A stretch of DNA of 13,513 nt. It comes from Anaerolineaceae bacterium UBA700. Its GTDB lineage: Bacteria > Chloroflexota > Anaerolineae > Anaerolineales > Anaerolineaceae. Below the pieces are notes generated by a model, which saw only the letters and a program-made list of their open reading frames with translations, was not told the DNA's origin and did not search any database. The position numbers and the translations under genes are program-made. Positions 9,701-13,513 of the stretch are shown one piece after another (position 1 is the first letter of the stretch; every line of letters begins with the position of its first letter). The stretch is taken from contig DBMK01000182.1 in assembly GCA_002298885.1 (NCBI GenBank), forward strand, positions 1 through 13,513, read 5' to 3'.

Positions 9701-10374
9701 AAATACCCGGGCGTTGAGGTCCATAACCCGGGAAAAAATACCAGGATACCGCTGGCGGCGACGATCGTGTAAACCAGCAGGGACTCAAGCAGGTGTCGTT
9801 TCGCCGCATATGGCGCGGGCATGCGGCCCCAGCTCAGCAGGAAAGGCGTTATGACCAGGATTGTGGCTAAATCTGCAATCCACCAGTTGAGCCATAATGG
9901 GCCAAAGTTGACCCAACTGGTGATCCCCACCAGGCATGCGCCGGAGAGGCCGATAGTGGTATAAAACGCTTGGGAAATGGCGCCGCCCCACACCAGTGGA
10001 GCAATAATTTCGGAAAGGGAATCGGCCGTCCTCTGGCTGCCGGCAGCGCGCCGAATTAAATAGGCGCCGAGCAGGGGAGAAAGAGTATCAGCGGCGGCTG
10101 AAAACAGGACGGCAATCAGTACATTCCCCGGAGCATGTTCCGGAATCAGGAAGAATGTGGTCAGGGCGGATGCGACGGTGAACGCCGGCCAGATGGTGTA
10201 GCCCAGGAGCAGGACCGCCGCCAGGGATACGCCGGCAGGCAGCCAAAGCGCCGACACGTTGGTGCCGGCGATGGAAAGCTGCGACGCGAGCTGGGAGGTA
10301 ACAATAAAGATTGCCCCCACTACCGTTACTTTAAGCAGCCAGATTAACCACCTTGGCCAGGCTGTAAATTTCAT
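6706..10374 (-). CDS. Membrane sensor with MASE1, three PAS, two GAF and HD-GYP domains; predicted c-di-GMP phosphodiesterase
   Basis: A 1222-residue signalling enzyme predicted to hydrolyse cyclic-di-GMP in response to membrane and cytoplasmic cues. Residues 5-300 form a multi-helix MASE1-type membrane domain (NVSALWLPAGVSLAAVLLLG). Three PAS/PAC units follow (about 308-430, 430-561 and 565-691), closing with RDITERK, SDVSELK and RDITQRK. Two GAF domains (about 691-848 and 855-1022) come next. The HD-GYP domain (about 1025-1215) keeps EEHSYR, HDFGKIG, HPAYAHEML, HHEKWDGSGYP and GKHFDP, so the metal and GYP residues look complete. There is no GGDEF domain. An upstream in-frame TTG at 10536 would add 54 residues that look non-coding. 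I chose the ATG at 10374, just before the first helix and after AAAGGG; ATG 10413 is the alternative. Downstream on the same strand is the c-di-GMP riboswitch. Confidence 0.93.
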   Translation of the reverse strand: MKFTAWPRWLIWLLKVTVVGAIFIVTSQLASQLSIAGTNVSALWLPAGVSLAAVLLLGYTIWPAFTVASALTTFFLIPEHAPGNVLIAVLFSAAADTLSPLLGAYLIRRAAGSQRTADSLSEIIAPLVWGGAISQAFYTTIGLSGACLVGITSWVNFGPLWLNWWIADLATILVITPFLLSWGRMPAPYAAKRHLLESLLVYTIVAASGILVFFPGLWTSTPGYFKYLTFPLVLWATFRLGFRGATLSTLIIAITAVLATLHDVGPFVSATPSENLLLVQVYIATLSLTTLIVASVLSQRQRAQAAQADGQQQLRAIFDSVNDAILVNDLASGAILDANPRVTELFGYTREEVIKLGIRDFCLDEPPYTYREAMHHFRKAAIEKPQLVEWRTRNKAGQAFWIEVNIRLASLGGKPRLVMAIRDITERKKVERALEESQRAMATLFSNLQGMAYRCHNDPSWTMSFVSQGCLELTGYAPEDLIGSKRIAYNDIICPEDQQRVRDEVAAGLAEKQPFRLSYQITAKGGKKKWVWEQGQGIFDATGAVSAIEGYISDVSELKQAEEALAHEQFLMDALMNNSPDALYFKDLNSRFIRISKMHIEKFGIADPKDAVGKSDFDFFDEDVARSFYESEQQIIRTGQPVIGEEAEERWPGRPSNWVSSTKLPLRDPQGKIVGTFGISRDITQRKQRERELESISIVSAALRKANNRAEMLPVILDQITELLNVDGAAIGMIDEGSGEVVFELTRGVFEQSRGIRLRPGQGEVGSVIASGQPYLDNDLKNHPGLVQTGWLKMVEALAVTPLTTQGIVLGVLAVGRNREIKPDEMRVLTSVADISANAIQRTSLHEQTERRLKHLTALRKIDIAINNSLDLKVTLEILLEQTLAQLHGDATDVLLLNQHLHTLEYAAGQGFRTQAIEAAQLQFGEGHAGRAAKERIIVSVPNLPELGKAFLRAGPLAGEGFITYHAVPLIAKGQVRGVLEVFHRTSFAADSEWLNYLETLAGQAAIAIDNATLFKELQKSNIELTQAFDSTLASLGKALALRDEDTEEHSYRSTELTLRLARAMGVEDEELVNIRRGAWLHDFGKIGVSDTILNKPGPLTPDEWKIMRRHPAYAHEMLSLIPFLRPALDIPFCHHEKWDGSGYPRGLKGEEIPMAARIFAVVDVWDALLSKRRYRDPWPRDEVITYIREQSGKHFDPCVADAFLKIVESENQDPAANQRSD

Positions 10375-10467
10375 TCGCCCTTTGCTGCCGTTAAAAATAT
10401 CTGCCAGTTCCATGCAATGTTTAAGCCAATCTTCAAAGGCATTAACGACCGACCCGCAAGGGTGACC

Positions 10468-10487
10468 AAAAATAACGGGGTCCCGTT
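10468..10487 (-). terminator. Hairpin with T-run in the sensor gene leader (possible attenuator)
   Basis: On the minus strand AACGGG and CCCGTT face each other with only two bases between them; in practice this is a 5-bp stem with a 4-base loop. ATTTTT follows. It lies about 95 bases before the chosen ATG of the sensor gene and downstream of the candidate promoter at 10570-10597. It could terminate or attenuate the transcript. I recognise no known riboswitch above it. Confidence 0.35.
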
Positions 10488-10569
10488 GACGGTATTGGAG
10501 CGCTGCACTTCTATTTTCGCGCCGGGTAGGCTTCAAACCAGGCTTCAGTAAGGCCTTAAACCAACATGA

Positions 10570-10597
10570 ATTTTAATCCTTTTTAATGTTCAGACAA
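10570..10597 (-). promoter_or_regulatory. Candidate promoter of the HD-GYP sensor gene
   Basis: On the minus strand TTGTCT (10597-10592) and TAAAAT (10575-10570) are 16 bases apart, close to the housekeeping consensus. The site lies in the roughly 300-bp gap between the transporter stop (10682) and the sensor start (10374). Transcription would begin near 10563 and leave a leader of about 190 bases. The rest of this gap shows only short repeats and the hairpin at 10468-10487. Confidence 0.4.
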
Positions 10598-10681
10598 ATC
10601 CGATTAATGCTACCTTACGAAATTGTTAAATCAAATGCCGTCTATCTTCATTGGCGAAGTTAGCCGCGTGCAAATCGTTTC

Positions 10682-11572
10682 TTACGGCTCTACCGCGCTG
10701 GAAGAAATGGTCCGCTGGCGTAAAATCCAGGACTCGGCCGAGAAGATTGCCAGGGCGACCCAGATGATGCCGAAACCAATCAGGCGTTCAAGCGTGAGCG
10801 GCTCGCCGTACAGCAGCACACCGATCAGGAACTGCAGGGTTGGCGCGATGTATTGGAGCAGGCCCAACGTCGTCAGGGGCACGTTTTTTGCGCCGTTGGC
10901 GAACAACAACAGCGGAATGGCGGTCACCAGGCCAGTCAGGGCCAGCAGCAGAGAGGGGACCACGCCGGCGTGCCCGAAGGCTCCCGTGCCGCTTGCCTCC
11001 GAGAAGATGAGGAAGCCGGCTGCCGGGACGAAGATCGCTGCCGTTTCCAGTGCCAGGCCATGCAGCGAGCCCAATGGGGCGATCTTCTTCATCAGGCCGT
11101 AGAAGCCGAAGGAAAACGCCAGAACCAGGGCAATCCACGGAAGCGAGCCGTGGCTGATTGTCAGGTAGGTCACCCCGCAGGCGGCCAGCCCCACCGGCAG
11201 CCACTGCGCCCGGCGCAGCTTTTCACCCAGGAAGACCACCCCCAGTACCACGCTCACCAGCGGGTTGATGAAATAGCCCAGGCTGCTTTCTACCACGAAC
11301 CCTGCGCCGACCGCCCAAACGTAGGTCAGCCAGTTTACCGCCAGCAGGGCGCCCGCCGCCAGGTACACCAGCCCCACGCGCCAGGTGATGGCAGCCCGCA
11401 AGGCGCCCAGCTCGCGCCGCCAGGCTACCACCAGGAGCAGGAATAAGAACGACCACACCACCCGGTGCGCCGTCACCTGGAACGCCGAGATTTCATTTAT
11501 GGCTTTGAAATAGATAGGAAAGAAGCCCCATATCGTGTATGCGGCCGCAGCGTAAAGGATACCTTTATTCAT
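10682..11572 (-). CDS. rarD: RarD-type EamA/DMT superfamily membrane transporter
   Basis: A 296-residue integral membrane protein with about ten hydrophobic helices in two EamA-type halves, the usual length for RarD. Diagnostic stretches are YTIWGFFPIYFKAI near the start, SSLGYFINPLVSVVLGVVFLGE (about 95-116, acidic end of a helix) and LLQYIAPTLQFLIGVLLYGEPLT near the end. RarD is linked by name to chloramphenicol sensitivity in E. coli, but its substrate is not firmly known, so export of a small metabolite is only the family expectation. The ATG has no clear Shine-Dalgarno: ACATTTTTTATCGATGA precedes it. A perfect 43-bp palindrome lies 12 bases upstream. It shares its strand with the zinc-ribbon gene before it and the sensor gene after it, but is spaced from both. 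Confidence 0.92.
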   Translation of the reverse strand: MNKGILYAAAAYTIWGFFPIYFKAINEISAFQVTAHRVVWSFLFLLLVVAWRRELGALRAAITWRVGLVYLAAGALLAVNWLTYVWAVGAGFVVESSLGYFINPLVSVVLGVVFLGEKLRRAQWLPVGLAACGVTYLTISHGSLPWIALVLAFSFGFYGLMKKIAPLGSLHGLALETAAIFVPAAGFLIFSEASGTGAFGHAGVVPSLLLALTGLVTAIPLLLFANGAKNVPLTTLGLLQYIAPTLQFLIGVLLYGEPLTLERLIGFGIIWVALAIFSAESWILRQRTISSSAVEP

Positions 11573-11584
11573 CGATAAAAAATG

Positions 11585-11627
11585 TTTTTATTGATTTGGG
11601 CTGCAAAGCAGCCCAAATCAATAAAAA
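11585..11627. terminator. Perfect 43-bp palindrome between zinc-ribbon and transporter genes
   Basis: Two 20-base arms match without a mismatch around a 3-base loop; the GC-rich tip is GGGCTGC/GCAGCCC, with AT-rich ends. It begins about 6 bases after the zinc-ribbon stop codon. As RNA it would form a very stable hairpin. The T and A runs are inside the arms, so it is not a textbook terminator for minus-strand transcripts, although ATTTTTT follows about 6 bases beyond the stem core. It could end the zinc-ribbon transcript, limit read-through into the transporter, or be a protein-binding site. Confidence 0.6.
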
Positions 11628-11633
11628 AATATG

Positions 11634-12401
11634 CTAAATCATTTTATTCCCGCAGTTGGGGCAGAATTTGGCTCCGCCCGTCTCGGTGCCGCACTTGGGG
11701 CAAACGGTGGAGGCGGGAGCTGCTTCGACCTTCGTCCCGCAGTTGGGGCAGAACTTGGCACCTTTGGTCTCGGTGCCGCAGTTGGGGCAGACCGCAGCGG
11801 CCACTGGGGCCGGCTGCACCATCGGGCTGCCGCAGTTCGGGCAGAACTTGGTCCCGGCGGGCGCCTGGGTGCCGTCATTGGGGCAGCGGGCCATGCCGGC
11901 CCTGGCACGTTGCTGGGCTTCCTCGGCCGCCTGTTTGGCCTTGTCGATGGCGTCGCCCAGGCCGAACGCCGCAGCGAAGCCTTTGAGCGCTGCCCCAGCC
12001 TGCGCCCCACGCGCTTCGTCGATCTGCTGGGCGCGCGGGCTGTCCTCGGTGCAGAAGCCGCTCTGCACGTCGAAATCCGACAGGCAGACGATCCGGTTGC
12101 AAGTGGGGCACTCGCCGAAATGCACCTGCACCTGCTGCCAGGCCTTGTCGAGCTGGGCCTGCGACATCTTGTAGGAATAACGCGGGTCCTCCACCACATT
12201 GTCGGCCACCGCGCTGCCTACCAGGGGAATGTTGCGCAAGAGTCCGCCCAGCGCGCTACGGCCTACATCCTGTTTGACCGAGTTTGCAATATCCGGTTGG
12301 CTGCGGAACTCTCGCCCGCAGCTGTCGCAGTAGAAAATTGCATAAGGGCCGGCTCCATCATTGCGAATATCGTAGCGCGGCATGCGCGAAAACGTTGCCA
12401 T
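11634..12401 (-). CDS. Zinc-ribbon protein with a Gly-rich amphipathic segment and three C-terminal ribbons
   Basis: A 255-residue protein of unknown function, probably binding several zinc ions. The N-terminal part has C25-x2-C28 and C98-x2-C101, which could form one ribbon split by a 70-residue insert. Inside the insert, residues about 49-70 (SALGGLLRNIPLVGSAVADN) are small, hydrophobic and Gly-rich, suggesting membrane or protein contact. C106 and C117 are further candidates. An Ala/Gln-rich helix (about 125-170) leads to three ribbons: C173...C187-x2-C190 with CPND instead of CPNC, then C205-x2-C208/C218-x2-C221, then C234-x2-C237/C247-x2-C250. The ATG is well supported by AGGAGG eight bases upstream. 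Such ribbon proteins often serve as scaffolds; no catalytic motif is visible. The gene diverges from the phosphotransferase. Confidence 0.88.
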   Translation of the reverse strand: MATFSRMPRYDIRNDGAGPYAIFYCDSCGREFRSQPDIANSVKQDVGRSALGGLLRNIPLVGSAVADNVVEDPRYSYKMSQAQLDKAWQQVQVHFGECPTCNRIVCLSDFDVQSGFCTEDSPRAQQIDEARGAQAGAALKGFAAAFGLGDAIDKAKQAAEEAQQRARAGMARCPNDGTQAPAGTKFCPNCGSPMVQPAPVAAAVCPNCGTETKGAKFCPNCGTKVEAAPASTVCPKCGTETGGAKFCPNCGNKMI

Positions 12402-12408
12402 AGCATTA

Positions 12409-12416
12409 TCCTCCTG
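12409..12416 (-). promoter_or_regulatory. Strong ribosome binding site of the zinc-ribbon gene
   Basis: On the minus strand ACAGGAGG stands eight bases before the ATG at 12401. It is the strongest Shine-Dalgarno in the window and fixes this start over the ATG six bases upstream. Confidence 0.7.
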
Positions 12417-12449
12417 TTAAATTCGGTAATCGGAAAAGACTTATACCTA

Positions 12450-12477
12450 AGTCTATATCAATCCCGGCGACTGTCAA
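12450..12477 (-). promoter_or_regulatory. Candidate promoter of the zinc-ribbon gene
   Basis: On the minus strand a perfect TTGACA (12477-12472) is followed after 16 bases by TAGACT (12455-12450), a 4-of-6 match to the -10 consensus. It lies in the 130-bp divergent gap, about 50 bases before the ATG at 12401. Confidence 0.5.
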
Positions 12478-12520
12478 GATATTTGCAATATTAGCGTGCG
12501 CGATTCACCCAACGGGCGGA

Positions 12521-12526
12521 TAATAT
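12521..12526 (+). promoter_or_regulatory. Candidate -10 box of the phosphotransferase gene
   Basis: TAATAT lies only five bases before the ATG at 12532. If used, transcription would start at or within a base or two of the ATG, giving a leaderless mRNA, which fits the lack of a clear ribosome binding site. No good -35 box is seen. Confidence 0.3.
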
Positions 12527-12531
12527 ACCCC

Positions 12532-13497
12532 ATGTATAGTTTTTCTAAGATCCCATTGACCAAAGATATTGCCCGCTCCATCGTCAGTGCCCATTTCGGC
12601 TCGCAGCGCGGGCTGCATTCCTTTGAGGAACTGAAAGAAGGCTATTACAATGCGGCGGCCCTGCTGGAGCTGGACGACGGCTTGAAATGCGTGCTCAAGG
12701 CGGCCCCGCCCGATTCGGTGCAGGTGCTGCGCTACGAAAAGGATATCATGCGCACGGAAGTCAGCGTCATGCGCCTGGTGCGCGCCCAGACCGAGGTGCC
12801 CTGCCCGCAGGTTTTAGTTTACGATACCTCGCGGCGCCTGTTGGACGCCGATTTCTTCATCATGGAGTTCTTGAACGGGATTCCTTTCAACCGGCTGCGG
12901 CGTGACCTGGCCCAGCCGGCCCAGGCGCGGGTCGAGCGCGGCATGGGCCGCCTGGCCCGGCAGATCAACCGCATCACCGGCCCGGCCTTCGGTTATTTCG
13001 CTCAGCCGGAGAAACCCGGCGGCACCTGGCGGGACTGCTTCGCCAACATGCTGCGCGACCTGCTGCTGGACGGCTGGGAGGCCGGGGTGGTCCTGCCCTT
13101 GGGCTACGAGGAGCTCTTCCATCGCCTGGAATCCCATTTCGACGCCCTGGACGAGGTGGAAACGCCCTGCCTGCTGCATTGGGACCTGTGGGACGGCAAT
13201 ATTTTTGTCGATCCGCACACGCACAAGATCACCGGGGTAATCGACTACGAGCGCGCCTTGTGGGGCGACCCGCTGATGGAAGTGATCTTCTCGAACCTGG
13301 ACCCGTCCAGCGCGTACGTCCAGGGCTACCGCACCAACCTGCTGGCCACGCCCAACCAGCGCCGGCGCCGCCTGCTTTACAACGCCTACCTGTACCTGAT
13401 CATGGTCATCGAATGCACCTACCGCAAATACGAGACTAACGACCAGGAAAATTGGACCCGGCCGCGGCTGGAGGAGACGCTGAACGCGTTAAAATAA
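12532..13497 (+). CDS. APH-family (aminoglycoside phosphotransferase-like) small-molecule kinase
   Basis: A 321-residue protein of the APH/choline-kinase fold, predicted to transfer phosphate from ATP to a small molecule. K56 in CVLKAA is the likely ATP-binding lysine, with E76 a candidate partner. The catalytic loop LLHWDLWDGN places H216, D218 and N223 in the HxDxxxxN pattern, and VIDYERALWGDP supplies the metal-binding D238. These are the usual active-site residues, so it is probably active. The substrate cannot be told from sequence; antibiotic resistance should not be assumed, since most chromosomal relatives are of unknown role. I chose ATG 12532; GTG 12496 would add 12 residues without a ribosome binding site. 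It diverges from the zinc-ribbon gene and stands alone on the plus strand. The stop is 16 bases before the window end. Confidence 0.88.
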   Translation: MYSFSKIPLTKDIARSIVSAHFGSQRGLHSFEELKEGYYNAAALLELDDGLKCVLKAAPPDSVQVLRYEKDIMRTEVSVMRLVRAQTEVPCPQVLVYDTSRRLLDADFFIMEFLNGIPFNRLRRDLAQPAQARVERGMGRLARQINRITGPAFGYFAQPEKPGGTWRDCFANMLRDLLLDGWEAGVVLPLGYEELFHRLESHFDALDEVETPCLLHWDLWDGNIFVDPHTHKITGVIDYERALWGDPLMEVIFSNLDPSSAYVQGYRTNLLATPNQRRRRLLYNAYLYLIMVIECTYRKYETNDQENWTRPRLEETLNALK

Positions 13498-13513
13498 AAA
13501 TTCGGTTGGGCGG

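Noticed and set aside
10375..10536. N-terminal extension of the HD-GYP sensor from a TTG codon
   Set aside because: No ribosome binding site, composition unlike the rest of the protein, and the MASE1 domain normally starts near the N terminus, as it does from ATG 10374.
10640..10668. Possible second c-di-GMP aptamer upstream of the sensor gene (GGCTAACTTCGCC)
   Set aside because: Only the first few bases resemble the aptamer at 6421-6516; there is no GAAA-capped stem, no GCAAAG and no CTAA receptor block after it.
12532..13497. Antibiotic resistance gene
   Set aside because: The fold and catalytic loop are APH-like, but nothing in the sequence or its neighbours points to aminoglycosides or to a mobile resistance context.

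Overview
The window (13.5 kb, GC-rich) looks like a chromosomal piece of a free-living bacterium, most likely a member of the Chloroflexota (Anaerolineae-like). The best clue is the giant secreted protein with long Thr/Pro/Ser linkers built from (T/S)-(A/S)-T-x-T-P-L-P octads, a style frequent in that group. A zinc-ribbon protein and a MASE1-PAS-GAF-HD-GYP sensor fit but do not prove this. Taxonomy is an inference. No tRNA, rRNA, CRISPR, insertion sequence or phage gene was seen.

Layout: four genes lie head-to-tail on the minus strand and one diverges on the plus strand. Reading along the minus strand: a zinc-ribbon protein (12401-11634), a perfect 43-bp palindrome, a RarD/EamA transporter (11572-10682), a roughly 300-bp leader region, a large membrane sensor with an intact HD-GYP c-di-GMP phosphodiesterase domain (10374-6706), a 360-bp regulatory region, and a 2103-residue exported multidomain protein (6343-32). 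The exported protein has a PQQ-type beta-propeller, a lectin-like sandwich, DUF5060 and a clan GH-A-like barrel with two inserted carbohydrate-binding-like modules. On the plus strand an APH-type phosphotransferase starts near 12532 and ends at 13497.

The main discovery is in the 6344-6705 gap. On the minus strand it holds a good match to the class I cyclic-di-GMP riboswitch (GEMM-I), at about 6421-6516. A terminator-like hairpin with a T-rich tail follows (6356-6398), directly in front of the ribosome binding site of the giant exported protein. The last bases of the aptamer can pair instead with the terminator loop side, giving a simple switch. The gene just upstream encodes a c-di-GMP-degrading enzyme type. 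The window therefore reads as a small c-di-GMP circuit: a membrane sensor that probably lowers c-di-GMP, beside a very large extracellular polysaccharide-active or adhesive protein whose mRNA senses c-di-GMP. The sign of control (probably OFF at high c-di-GMP) is an inference from the alternative pairings.
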